64,000 nt of DNA from Sporosarcina sp. JAI121 (GTDB lineage: Bacteria > Bacillota > Bacilli > Bacillales_A > Planococcaceae): positions 492,971 to 556,970 of the forward strand of contig NZ_JACCCL010000001.1 in the NCBI RefSeq assembly GCF_013408665.1, written 5' to 3'. Under the pieces are notes generated by a model. That model was given only the letters and a program-made list of their open reading frames with translations, made no database searches and had not been told where the DNA came from. Both the position numbers and the translations under genes were made by a program. This document shows positions 43,308 to 52,296 of this stretch, in pieces. Within the stretch, counting starts at the first letter, position 1. Each line of letters opens with the position of its first letter.

Positions 43308-44129
43308 TTATTGCTCATTAACAATTGCAGCCACTGTCGATTCCACTTCGGCACGTGACATTTTTTCATTGCCACTTTGTAATGTGTTCAGCGTTCTTTT
43401 TGCTAGGGCAAGGGGGATTTTACAGAACAACAGAATATTTTTAGTAGCAATCGATTCTATATACTCATCCGCTTTATTCAGATTCGCCGCTGCATATGCG
43501 AACATATCATTCCGGTCCCAACCATCGGGAAGGAAGCGGACACCGCGATCGGCATCTTCATCCTGATTACGCAGCATATTGACTGCTTGCAAGCCTCGTC
43601 CGTAGCCGATCGCCAAGTCACGATCCGTTGTTGTTCCGTCATACGCCTGCCATATATCGGATAGCATGACGCCAACTAAACCCGCTACGTAATATGTATA
43701 GTCGTCTAAATCTTCTCTCGTTTTTACTACCCAGTCCTTTTCGACCCAACGAGCCATACCGTCCGCCATAATACTTGTCGACTCTTTAACCTTATCGATA
43801 ATACCTTCGGGGCACACGGAAAGCCAATCGCCAAGCCTTAACGTCACTTCCGGTAAAAGGTTTTCATAAGGTTTGAGCAGCTGTCGATAGGCGGCATCGT
43901 CAAACTCCGTCTGCAAAAGCTTGCTGGTCGAACGCAACAGGTGCTGCTTGGTTTCAGATTGCAATTTTTCATGATCTTCAATTTCATCGATCGCGCGCAT
44001 ACATAAATAGGCGGAGCCCACCGTCTTCCTTAACGTTGGATTGAGCATTTTGATTGGAATGTAAAAGGTTCTACTAGTCAGTTTTAGTACATGCATGGCT
44101 TCTTTTTGTAATTTAGTGTCAGTACTCAA
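43308..44129 (-). CDS. Squalene/phytoene synthase family protein
   Basis: 273 residues from TTG 44129 (GAAGGGGGAAGA upstream). Head-to-head prenyltransferase signature: the first Asp-rich motif DEIED at 48-52 and the second NMLRNQDEDADRG at 184-196. SRTFYIP near residue 19 is also typical (S/T-x-TF). The enzyme would join two prenyl diphosphates (FPP or GGPP) to presqualene/prephytoene products. No desaturase or cyclase gene is close, unlike crt or hpn clusters, so the product (C30 carotenoid or squalene) is open. Transcribed alone toward a strong terminator. Confidence 0.87.
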   Translation of the reverse strand: MSTDTKLQKEAMHVLKLTSRTFYIPIKMLNPTLRKTVGSAYLCMRAIDEIEDHEKLQSETKQHLLRSTSKLLQTEFDDAAYRQLLKPYENLLPEVTLRLGDWLSVCPEGIIDKVKESTSIMADGMARWVEKDWVVKTREDLDDYTYYVAGLVGVMLSDIWQAYDGTTTDRDLAIGYGRGLQAVNMLRNQDEDADRGVRFLPDGWDRNDMFAYAAANLNKADEYIESIATKNILLFCKIPLALAKRTLNTLQSGNEKMSRAEVESTVAAIVNEQ

Positions 44130-44535
44130 TGAGATCTTCCCCCTTCACCATGAGATAGTCAAAATAAATACGTGATTATGCACAACACAATCCCGCTTTG
44201 TTAGATTAGTTTTTATACATAACTCTTCTATTATACTTTAACTAACGGATAAAAGTCCTGTTACAGAAATAGCTGGAATACATACCCGTGACCTTAACGG
44301 GCTTGGTTTCGGTGTTTTAGACTGTATAGTCTGATTATAGTTAATTTCGATGCGGAGTTCAAATTTCTTCGAAATAATTTGTCTTTTATATAGGGCTTCT
44401 AGTTATTATAACTTAGTAAAGCATATGACGTAGAAATTCATACCATATATAAATATGAGAAATTACTTCCAAAAGTGGAAAGTATGATAATCTATAATTG
44501 TTGATTTTAATTTTCAGAGGATTGGGGAGTTTTTT
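44130..44535. other. 406-bp divergent intergenic region
   Basis: AT-rich upstream region of both the phytoene-synthase-like and the XRE gene. No gene or clear repeat seen. Confidence 0.6.
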
Positions 44536-45090
44536 ATGGATAAAAAATTAGGGCCAAGCATTAAAGATTTAAGATTAATGAAAAGAATGACATTAAATGA
44601 GGTTTCTAAAAAAAGTGGATTATCAATAAGTTTTTTATCCCAGGTGGAAAGATCGAAAAGTTCCGTTACTTTAACATCGTTAAAAAAGATCTCTGAAGCG
44701 CTAGAAGTAAACGTTAGTCACTTTTTTAATTTACAAGACGCAGAGAGTGCCAGTATCACTAGAAGAGTGGAACGTGAAGAACAAAATTATCATGATGTGA
44801 ATTTTAGTTACTCCAATTTGTCCGGCAACTTTCAAAATCCGGTATTCGAACCAATTATAGCTACATTATTACCAGGCGAACAGCAAAAAAAACCCTATTC
44901 TCATAAGGGCCAAGAATTCCTATATGTATTAGAAGGTGTTTTAACCGTTATTTTAGATAGTGAAGAACACTTCCTATACCCTGGCGATAGTCTGCATATT
45001 GAATCTTCCACGCCTCACACTTGGTTTAATGATTCGAATAACTCGGTAAAATTGTTAATTGTGATAGCGCCCGTGAATAAGGTAAGGTAA
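44536..45090 (+). CDS. XRE-family regulator with C-terminal cupin domain
   Basis: 184 residues. HTH_3 domain (about 8-65) with TLNEVSKKSGLSISFLSQVE and recognition helix region SKSSVTLTSLKKISEAL. Cupin domain (about 105-180) with the two cupin motifs: PYSHKGQEFLYVLEGVL and PGDSLHIESSTPHTW. This PuuR/MqsA-unlike HTH-cupin layout is usual for catabolic regulators that bind a small ligand in the cupin. It lies upstream of and in the same direction as the TRAP operon at 45459, its likely target. Confidence 0.92.
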   Translation: MDKKLGPSIKDLRLMKRMTLNEVSKKSGLSISFLSQVERSKSSVTLTSLKKISEALEVNVSHFFNLQDAESASITRRVEREEQNYHDVNFSYSNLSGNFQNPVFEPIIATLLPGEQQKKPYSHKGQEFLYVLEGVLTVILDSEEHFLYPGDSLHIESSTPHTWFNDSNNSVKLLIVIAPVNKVR

Positions 45091-45155
45091 AAGGTTTCTA
45101 TTAAATAAAGAGAAAAAGTATTCACAATATTAGAATTCGGATGTTAAAAAACTAA

Positions 45156-45183
45156 TTGACAATGACTAAATTGCTATTATAAT
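45156..45183 (+). promoter_or_regulatory. Consensus sigma-A promoter of the second TRAP operon
   Basis: Perfect TTGACA (45156-45161), 16-bp spacer, perfect TATAAT (45178-45183). The start codon of the first structural gene is 276 bp further on, giving an unusually long leader. Confidence 0.75.
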
Positions 45184-45458
45184 TAACACAAGAATGAATT
45201 TATTCTAATTTGTTGGAACTGAATATTTTTTTGGATATGAATTGAAGTGGAGGTGAAAAAATTTAAGTGTGATTAAATATAATTTAAAGTAAAAAGTTTA
45301 AAGTACTAGAGTACGTTGCGAATACATGGAAAAAATACTAACATTATTTGAATTTACCCTACACAGAGAAAACTATTGTATGTATAAGAAATCAGTTTTG
45401 TGTTCGTATATAAGAGATTCCGCCTCGAGATAGAAGAGGAAATTTAGGAGGGGGTACA
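45184..45458 (+). other. Long untranslated leader with an orphan Shine-Dalgarno
   Basis: A strong GGAGGTGA at 45249-45256 is followed after 12 bases by a seven-codon frame GTG(45269)...TAA(45292) coding MIKYNLK. No known riboswitch is recognised. The leader may carry a leader peptide or simply be non-functional. Confidence 0.35.
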
Positions 45459-45977
45459 TTGATTTTTGTAAAAATAGTGGATAGGGTCAATGCCATTGCA
45501 GAGAAAGTGTTGGCTTTCATTTTAATGGTCATGGCTGTTGTAGTTATGATGCAAGTGTTAGTAAGGTTTGTTTTTGAGCAGTTCTCAATTCCATGGTCAG
45601 AAGAAATAGCGAAGTATTTAATGATTTGGTTAACATTTGTAGGGAGTGCAATCGCAACTAGAAAAGCCAAGCTGATAGCAATTGATTCAGTTGTATTTGC
45701 ATTATCAGAGAGATGGGGGAAAATACTAAAGTTTCTCGCGCATATAATAAGTTTAATTTTTTATGTTATTTTACTAGTCGTTGGTATTGAGTGGTTCCAA
45801 TTTGGATTTACAGAAACTGCACCTGTCACGAAGATTAGTAAAGCCTACGTATACGCTGCAATGATGGTGGGGGCTGTATTAATGATTATTAATACAGTGA
45901 CATATTTAATCGAAACATTTCACAACGGGGAAGATATTAGAGGTGCAATGGCTCCAGATGAAATTGACTCTGTTTGA
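45459..45977 (+). CDS. TRAP transporter small permease (DctQ family)
   Basis: 172 residues from TTG 45459 (TAGGAGGGGG upstream). Four TM helices, with the signature FSIPWSEEIAKYLMIWLTFV and ATRKAKLIAID. Low identity to the other DctQ at 16983, so this is a second independent TRAP system rather than a duplication. Confidence 0.92.
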   Translation: MIFVKIVDRVNAIAEKVLAFILMVMAVVVMMQVLVRFVFEQFSIPWSEEIAKYLMIWLTFVGSAIATRKAKLIAIDSVVFALSERWGKILKFLAHIISLIFYVILLVVGIEWFQFGFTETAPVTKISKAYVYAAMMVGAVLMIINTVTYLIETFHNGEDIRGAMAPDEIDSV

Positions 45978-45995
45978 AGGTAAGGAGATGATTTA

Positions 45996-47279
45996 ATGGT
46001 TCAAGTGCTATTTATAGGGTTACTTGTTTTGTTCATGCTTTCAGTTCCTATTGCAATCTCATTAGGGATGTCATCTGTTATTGCTTTAAATATGAAAGAT
46101 CTACCATTAAGCGTGTTAGCCCAAAATACATTCGAGGCCCTAGACTCATTTACGCTTCTGGCAATTCCGTTTTTCATTTTAGCGGGTAACTTAATGCAGA
46201 CTGGTGGAATAGCGAAAAGGTTGATTGGGTTAGCCAATGCATTAGTAGGTTGGTTCCGTGGGGGGCTAGGATCTGTTGCTGTTTTAACATCTATGTTTTT
46301 TGCAACGCTTTCGGGCTCATCTTCTGCAACGACTGCTGCAATTGGGTCTAGCTTAATTCCAGAAATGACGAAAAAGAAATATCCGAAACCCTTTGCTACA
46401 GCAATTACTGCATCATCTGGAGAGCTAGGCGCAATAATCCCACCTTCAATCCCAATGATTGTTTATGGGCTCGTAGCAAATGTGTCTGTAGGAAGTCTGT
46501 TTATAGCAGGTATACTTCCAGGAATCTTCATTGGAATCACTTTGATGATAACGGTCATTGTCATAGCAAGAATAAAAAAGTTTGATGAAGTCGAGGTAAT
46601 AACAGTAGGGGAATGGGCTCGAAATCTGTGGAGCGCATTTCGTCAATCTCTCTTTGCGATGCTCATGCCAATCATCATACTCGGGGGTATCTATTTTGGA
46701 TTCTTTACTCCGACTGAAGCGGCGGTAGTTGCAGTTTTTTATAGTTTAATAATTGGTTTGTTTGTCTACAAAGAATTGAAGTGGAAAGATATTATACCGA
46801 TATTTACCAAGTCTGCTATTTCAACATCCATAATATTAGTTATTGTGGCTTTTGCTTCCGTTTTTGCTTATATATTAACGATTGAGCAAGTTCCACATAA
46901 ATTGAGTGAGTTAGTAATTAGTTTATCTGATAGTCCATTGGTATTTCTATTATTAACAAATGTATTTTTACTTATAACGGGAATGTTCATCGAGACATTA
47001 GCGGCAATCATTATTTTGGGTCCGATCCTGGCTCCAGTTGCTGTGATATATGGAATTGATCCTATTCACTTCGGGATGATTATGATTGTGAACTTGGCAA
47101 TCGGAATGGTGACACCTCCATTGGGTGTGAATCTGTTTGTAGCATGTGAAATTGCGGGACTCCGAATTGACCAATTAATTAGACCGGTTCTCATATTCTT
47201 AGCTGTTCTAGTTTTTGATTTGATAATAATCAGTTACTGGGCACCTTTGTCAACTTGGTTACCTTCAATAATAAACTAA
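45996..47279 (+). CDS. TRAP transporter large permease (DctM family)
   Basis: 427 residues, about 12 helices. Motifs LSVPIAISLGMSSVIAL, FFATLSGSSSATTAAIGSS, LGAIIPPSIPMIVYGL and GMVTPPLGVNLFVACEIAG. Eighteen bases separate it from the DctQ gene. More similar to the DctM at 17485 than the other subunits are, as expected for the conserved permease. Confidence 0.94.
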   Translation: MVQVLFIGLLVLFMLSVPIAISLGMSSVIALNMKDLPLSVLAQNTFEALDSFTLLAIPFFILAGNLMQTGGIAKRLIGLANALVGWFRGGLGSVAVLTSMFFATLSGSSSATTAAIGSSLIPEMTKKKYPKPFATAITASSGELGAIIPPSIPMIVYGLVANVSVGSLFIAGILPGIFIGITLMITVIVIARIKKFDEVEVITVGEWARNLWSAFRQSLFAMLMPIIILGGIYFGFFTPTEAAVVAVFYSLIIGLFVYKELKWKDIIPIFTKSAISTSIILVIVAFASVFAYILTIEQVPHKLSELVISLSDSPLVFLLLTNVFLLITGMFIETLAAIIILGPILAPVAVIYGIDPIHFGMIMIVNLAIGMVTPPLGVNLFVACEIAGLRIDQLIRPVLIFLAVLVFDLIIISYWAPLSTWLPSIIN

Positions 47280-47304
47280 CAATAAAATAATAGGAGTGAG
47301 AAGA

Positions 47305-48321
47305 ATGAGGAAAGCATTATATTTAATGTTAGCGCTGTCACTAGTAATGGCGATTGTTTCGGGTTGTTCTGATGATTCAACTGACGCTAGTACGAATGGT
47401 GAAGAGAAAAACGTAGAATTGAAAATAGGGCATATCCTAACACCTGATAGTCATTATCAAGTGATGATTGACGAAATGACCAAAATTGCTGATGAGAAAT
47501 CTGGGGGAACTATCAAGATTACATCATTTCCGCAATCTCAATTGGGGGATGAAATAAAAATGATTCAAGCTGCTCGCTCTGGAACAATCTCAATGTTTGT
47601 TACAGGACAAGCTGCATTAGAAAATACAGTAAAAGAATATGAGATTTTTGACATTCCATACTTGTTCGATAATCTTGAACAAGCTAATGAAGTATTGGCT
47701 GGTGATGTTGGAAAAAAATACTTGGAAATGCTTGAAGAGCATCAACTAATTGGCTTAGGCTGGTTGACGGCTATGGAAAGAAACGTATTTTCCGATAAAG
47801 AAATTAAAGATGTATCAGACATGAAAGGTTTGAAATTACGTGTTATGCAGGCGCCGGGATACGTTGAAACATATAAAGCTTTTGGTGCACAACCTACACC
47901 GATGGCCTATTCAGAAGTTTACATGTCTTTACAGCAAGGTGTTGTAAATGGCGGCGATATTTCACCTGACCAATTCATGAATGATCGATTCAGCGAAGTG
48001 GCTAAGTATTACAACTTAACAAAATCTCACTATCTTCCTGCATTATTAGTTATGTCTCAAAAGCAATGGGATGACCTTTCGGATAATCAGAGGGAAATCT
48101 TGCAAGAGGCTGCCGATGCAGGTTTAAAGAAAGGCATCGAGTTTTATGCACAAGCTTATGATGAGTCACTTGAAAATGCAGAAAAAGATGGCGTGAAAAT
48201 TGTTGAAACGGATTTATCCGGATTCAAAGAAAAAGCAGATGAAACTCATGATTCACTTATTAAAAGCATCCCAGATGGACAATCGCTTTATGATGAAATA
48301 CAAGCAGCGAAATCAAAGTAA
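47305..48321 (+). CDS. TRAP transporter solute-binding lipoprotein (DctP family)
   Basis: 338 residues from ATG 47305 with TAGGAG eight bases upstream. Lipobox IVSGC at about residue 21. Ligand-binding marks: GHILTPDSHYQVMID, the conserved Arg in KGLKLRVMQAPGYVETYKAF and MAYSEVYMSLQQGVVNGGD. In this operon the binding protein comes after the permease genes, whereas in the first TRAP cluster it comes first. Confidence 0.93.
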   Translation: MRKALYLMLALSLVMAIVSGCSDDSTDASTNGEEKNVELKIGHILTPDSHYQVMIDEMTKIADEKSGGTIKITSFPQSQLGDEIKMIQAARSGTISMFVTGQAALENTVKEYEIFDIPYLFDNLEQANEVLAGDVGKKYLEMLEEHQLIGLGWLTAMERNVFSDKEIKDVSDMKGLKLRVMQAPGYVETYKAFGAQPTPMAYSEVYMSLQQGVVNGGDISPDQFMNDRFSEVAKYYNLTKSHYLPALLVMSQKQWDDLSDNQREILQEAADAGLKKGIEFYAQAYDESLENAEKDGVKIVETDLSGFKEKADETHDSLIKSIPDGQSLYDEIQAAKSK

Positions 48322-48411
48322 GATTCCAAAGGTCTAGAGAAGCTTGTGATTATAGAATTTAGTAAGAGAAATAAATGATAAGCATTATAAAACTATGAGG
48401 AGGAATTTATT

Positions 48412-49305
48412 ATGGTAAAACTTGAAGGGGTATTCCCAGTACTAATTACACCAATGGTCAACGAAAAGGAAATCGATTGGGACGGATTCAAAAACAACAT
48501 TGAGCATTTCATCAATGCAGGCGTGGCAGGTCTTACAATTAACGGCAGTACAGGCGAGTTTGTCAGCTTGACAAGGGAAGAGCGTTATAAAGCGGTTGAA
48601 GTGGCAGTTGCACAAGTCAACGGTCGAATTCCACTGGTGGTCGGTACGGCGGCTGAAACGACGGCAGATGCGATTGAATTTACACAACAGGCTGAACAGG
48701 CTGGTGCGGACGCTTCATTGCTGATCAACTCGTATTATTCACACCCGAAAGAGAACGAAATCTATGAACACTTCAAGGCTGTTGCAGAGTCCGTTACATT
48801 CCCGGTGATGATCTACAATAACCCATTCACATCGGGCGTCGACATCAGCACGGAAACGATTCTAAAAGTCGGACGTGACGTTGAAAATATTACACATATT
48901 AAAGAATCAAGCGGCGGCATCGGCAAAGCACGTGATATCGCTCGACAAGGCGAAGGTTTCATTAAAGTGTTCTGCGGTTCTGAAGACCTTGCGATTGAAT
49001 CACTGCTTGTCGGTGCTACGGGCTGGATTTCTGTATCAGGGAACATTGCACCGCGTCTGGTGACGGACTTGTACAACCATGTTCAAAACAATGAATTGGA
49101 CGAGGCTTGGGCGCTTTACGATAGACTTTTGCCGCTTTGCGAATTCCTTGAAGGATCTGGAAAATACGTGCAAATCGTTAAAAGAGCAATGGATCTGCAA
49201 GGGTTAGCGGGCGGGCCATGCCGCAGACCGAGACTTCCGCTTAACGAAGAGGAAGAAGCGAAATTGAAGGAACTTCTACAAAGCTTGGAAACGGTCACTA
49301 ACTAA
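48412..49305 (+). CDS. DapA-superfamily class I lyase/aldolase
   Basis: 297 residues. N-acetylneuraminate lyase/dihydrodipicolinate synthase fold: INGSTGEFVSLTREER (GSTGE carboxylate-binding loop), the MIYNNP tyrosine and the Schiff-base lysine in THIKESSG. Real DHDPS proteins have GTTGE; the GEFVSLT form is closer to keto-deoxy-sugar-acid dehydratases/aldolases or hydratase-aldolases. An aldehyde dehydrogenase follows 20 bp later, so it likely yields pyruvate plus an aldehyde, or a semialdehyde. Strong GAGGAGG RBS. Confidence 0.88.
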   Translation: MVKLEGVFPVLITPMVNEKEIDWDGFKNNIEHFINAGVAGLTINGSTGEFVSLTREERYKAVEVAVAQVNGRIPLVVGTAAETTADAIEFTQQAEQAGADASLLINSYYSHPKENEIYEHFKAVAESVTFPVMIYNNPFTSGVDISTETILKVGRDVENITHIKESSGGIGKARDIARQGEGFIKVFCGSEDLAIESLLVGATGWISVSGNIAPRLVTDLYNHVQNNELDEAWALYDRLLPLCEFLEGSGKYVQIVKRAMDLQGLAGGPCRRPRLPLNEEEEAKLKELLQSLETVTN

Positions 49306-49325
49306 GAAGTGGAGGCGGAAAACGA

Positions 49326-50816
49326 ATGGAAGCAACAGACTATAAACTGAAACCGAAAGTGCAGGAATTTTTGCAAGGCGTCAAAGGGCTTTATATTGAC
49401 GGGGAATACGTACCGGCAATTAGCGGGAAAACATTCGACGTCATTAATCCGGCGACTGAAGAAGTGATTGCGAAAGTAAGTGAAGCACAATCTGAAGATA
49501 TTGATGCAGCGGTTGCTGCTGCAAGAAAAGCGTTTGATGAAGGTGAATGGACGAAGATGGAGACGGCGGAGCGTTCTCATCTCATCTATAAGTTTGCAGA
49601 CCTATTGGAACAAAACCGTGAAGAACTTGCACAACTGGAAGCACTGGATAACGGCAAGCCCTATGCAGTCGCGCTGGCAGACGATGTAGATGGTACGGTT
49701 CAGCATTTCAGATATTACTCGGGTTGGGCAACGAAAATGGTTGGACAAACAATCCCTGTGTCCAAGGATTATTTGAATTACACCGTACACGAAGCTGTCG
49801 GAGTTGTTGGGCAAATCATTCCTTGGAACTTCCCGCTTGCGATGGCTGCCTGGAAGCTCGGTTCGGCACTTGCGGTCGGCTGTACGGTCGTCATCAAGCC
49901 TGCAAGTGAAACACCGCTGTCCCTGCTTTATGTGGCGAAATTATTCAAAGATGCCGGATTCCCTGACGGTGTCGTCAATGTTGTGCCTGGCGCCGGCCGA
50001 GTTGCCGGAGATGCGATTGTCGGGCATAAGGATGTGGATAAAGTTGCATTTACAGGCTCAACGGCTGTCGGAAAAGGCATTATGCGCAAAGCGGCTGATC
50101 AGCTCAAAGGTATTACGCTTGAGCTTGGTGGTAAATCGCCAAGCATCATCCTGGAAGATGCCAACCTTGAGGAAGCAATTGAAGGGGCATTTAACGGAAC
50201 GATGTATAACCATGGTCAGAACTGTAGCGCTTGTACACGCGTATTCGTTCACCGTTCTCATTATGAGCAAGTAGTGAATGGATTGGTAGAACGTGCAAAC
50301 GCACTGAAACTTGGACCTGGCATGGATTCGGAAACGGAAATGGGTCCACTCGTTTCAGCAAAACAGCAACAGACGGTTCTCGACTATATCGAAAAAGGAA
50401 AAGCGGAAGGTGCACGCCTGGTTGCAGGCGGCAGCAAAGCATTCGATAAAGGCTACTATGTGCAACCGACAATTTTTGCGGATGTAGAAGACGACATGAC
50501 GATTGCGCGTGAGGAAATCTTCGGACCTGTCCTATCCATTTTTGTTTTTGATACGGTGGAAGAAGTGATCCAACGTGCAAATGATAGTATCTATGGACTT
50601 GCTGCAAGTGTCTGGACAGAAAATATTAAAACGGGACATTATGTCGCGAAAAAGTTGCAAGCAGGAACGGTCTGGATCAACGACTTCGGTATTGAAATTG
50701 AAACAATGCCGTTTGGTGGCTACAAACAATCCGGTATTGGCCGCGAAATGGGCGGAGAGTACGGCTTGGCAAACTATACAGAAGTGAAAAGTGTGTTTGT
50801 GAATATTAAACAATAG
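49326..50816 (+). CDS. NAD(P)-dependent aldehyde dehydrogenase
   Basis: 496 residues, ALDH1/2-like. Cofactor site IIPWNFPLAMAAWKLG and FTGSTAVGKGIM, general-base Glu in LELGGKSP, catalytic Cys in HGQNCSACTRVF, and EIFGPVLSIF near the end. Oxidises the aldehyde produced by the preceding lyase (inference from gene order). The NCSACT context is of the general ALDH1 type rather than of the alpha-ketoglutarate-semialdehyde type, which argues mildly against a glucarate or hydroxyproline route. Confidence 0.93.
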   Translation: MEATDYKLKPKVQEFLQGVKGLYIDGEYVPAISGKTFDVINPATEEVIAKVSEAQSEDIDAAVAAARKAFDEGEWTKMETAERSHLIYKFADLLEQNREELAQLEALDNGKPYAVALADDVDGTVQHFRYYSGWATKMVGQTIPVSKDYLNYTVHEAVGVVGQIIPWNFPLAMAAWKLGSALAVGCTVVIKPASETPLSLLYVAKLFKDAGFPDGVVNVVPGAGRVAGDAIVGHKDVDKVAFTGSTAVGKGIMRKAADQLKGITLELGGKSPSIILEDANLEEAIEGAFNGTMYNHGQNCSACTRVFVHRSHYEQVVNGLVERANALKLGPGMDSETEMGPLVSAKQQQTVLDYIEKGKAEGARLVAGGSKAFDKGYYVQPTIFADVEDDMTIAREEIFGPVLSIFVFDTVEEVIQRANDSIYGLAASVWTENIKTGHYVAKKLQAGTVWINDFGIEIETMPFGGYKQSGIGREMGGEYGLANYTEVKSVFVNIKQ

Positions 50817-50872
50817 AATTTTGATATGTATGACAGTTCCACAAGGAATACACTACAATTGTATAAAATGAG

Positions 50873-50912
50873 AAAAGCCCAGCCAAATTAATAAACTCGG
50901 CTGGGCTTTTTT
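50873..50912 (+). terminator. Terminator of the second TRAP operon
   Basis: AAAAGCCCAGCC / GGCTGGGCTTTT with T-run. Confidence 0.9.
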
Positions 50913-51050
50913 GTCATATTATAAAACGGAGATTAGTTGGCATATGGACCGGCCGGAAAGTCAATTATGAAAAAATGATGAAGTCACTAAAAGAAGCTTT
51001 GAGTATTACTTGATTAAAATCGACTACAATATTTTATGAATAACGTAAAG

Positions 51051-51112
51051 AACACCTCCTGTGTATTATCGGGTTAGTGAAGAACTAAACTCGATACAGT
51101 GGAGGTGTTTTT
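51051..51112. terminator. Long hairpin (AACACCTCC family, copy 1)
   Basis: AACACCTCC ... GGAGGTGTT with an inner GTGTATTATCG.GTTAGT / ACTAA.CTCGATACA stem, then a T-run. A sequence relative occurs at 63838-63898. No gene lies immediately upstream; it may terminate the ALDH read-through or a small RNA. Confidence 0.6.
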
Positions 51113-51181
51113 GTCACTTGGTATTGAATTAAATTTCGAGGCGTGTACCGCGACCATCCGATAACATACGACACCCAACAC

Positions 51182-51325
51182 CTATTTCGTGTTTTTCTTC
51201 TTAGCCGCGTTTTCCAGCTTACTCTTCGGAGCTTTTGCAAGGTCCGTATCCGCGTATCCTTGAGAAGTTACACTAGTAGCTTTCTTTCCTTTATCGCTAT
51301 TACTGTCTTTCGCCATTACCTTCAT
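51182..51325 (-). CDS. Small basic, Lys-rich protein, 47 aa
   Basis: Start ATG 51325 (MKVMAKDSNSDKGKKATS) just after AAAGGAGAG; the ATG three codons on is an alternative. Hydrophilic, likely disordered, ends in a KKKNTK tail. Resembles short Lys/Ser-rich proteins found in spore formers, but no named family is recognised. Confidence 0.55.
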   Translation of the reverse strand: MKVMAKDSNSDKGKKATSVTSQGYADTDLAKAPKSKLENAAKKKNTK

Positions 51326-51479
51326 CTCTCCTTTAACGCCAAATAAATTTATTTTTAACTCATATGATAGTATGTGCAAAAAGGGGAAATCCACACTAAT
51401 GATTGTAAGGTTTGTCCTGGCAGTTCCTGTACGATAGCAAGATGAAAGAACTATTCCACACGTAATATGGAAAGGAATA

Positions 51480-51956
51480 TCATTTTTCTAAATCGAATTC
51501 CTGTTTTTCACCAAAAAATAAACCCCGTTGAACCTCCATAATAGGTTCTCCTTCTGTTAAATCAGCATGTTTCATTTTAAAAGTGACAGTGGCAATTGTG
51601 CCCATACCAGGGTTCAATTTCACATCATCCAAATGGAGACTTTTACTGGAATAGATACTTCCTTTATTTTTGATTGTAAAATAAATACTTCTAGTTGAAA
51701 TGGCGGAATTCTGTGCATTCTCGACATTAAAATAAAAAACATGTTCATTATCATTATGGCTGGATTTGAGAAGTTTTACAGTCATATCCGAAAATTGTAG
51801 AGGCTCTGAGAAAAATCCTATTTCATTCTCGGCCTGTGCTGGACCCACTGATGAATTACTGAATTTGAAAATAAAGAAAAAAATCAACAAAAATAAAAAA
51901 AGTGCTCCGATTACTACTTTTTTATTTTTTTGAACACTTATCACGGTAATTGCCAT
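51480..51956 (-). CDS. Membrane-anchored hypothetical protein with Ig-like external domain
   Basis: 158 residues: basic N-terminus, one TM helix at about 14-32 (VVIGALFLFLLIFFFIF), then ~120 external residues with beta-sandwich character (FSDMTVKLLKSSHNDNEHVF, SAISTRSIYFTIKNKG, GTIATVTFKMKHADL). This resembles DUF4352/telomeric-repeat-like immunoprotective domains in shape, though I see no diagnostic motif. Monocistronic; function unknown. Confidence 0.65.
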   Translation of the reverse strand: MAITVISVQKNKKVVIGALFLFLLIFFFIFKFSNSSVGPAQAENEIGFFSEPLQFSDMTVKLLKSSHNDNEHVFYFNVENAQNSAISTRSIYFTIKNKGSIYSSKSLHLDDVKLNPGMGTIATVTFKMKHADLTEGEPIMEVQRGLFFGEKQEFDLEK

Positions 51957-52046
51957 ATAAAATCCACCATCCTTTATCCATTATTATGTGCCAGTTTGAG
52001 GGATTTAATAATGGAAATGTAAAATACAGGTGATTATGCTACATAC

Positions 52047-52128
52047 GACGATTGCCACCAACGAACCTGATAAAGGTCCAATCAAGTCCTTAAAGTCTCC
52101 AACGAACCTGATACAGTGTCCTACAAAA
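52047..52128. repeat. Array 5: short remnant of the GTCCAACGAA repeat
   Basis: Four to five units (CCAACGAACCTGATAAAG, GTCCAATCAAGTCCTTAAAG, TCTCCAACGAACCTGATAC, GTGTCCTACAAAATC) upstream of the SGNH hydrolase gene. Shows the repeat family is not confined to the first 8 kb. Confidence 0.75.
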
Positions 52129-52296
52129 TCTCTTTTTTGCGGATTTATCTGATTCCCTTCTAACTAAACTTGGAGGAAGAGCCTGCCCGCAAAGGAAACT
52201 GCCGCAGAAAACTGAGACGAAATAAACATTACTTGTTGAAAGTTTGGGTATAGATATATTAGAATTAGAATTTTTTTAGAATAGGATGTGCCAATT

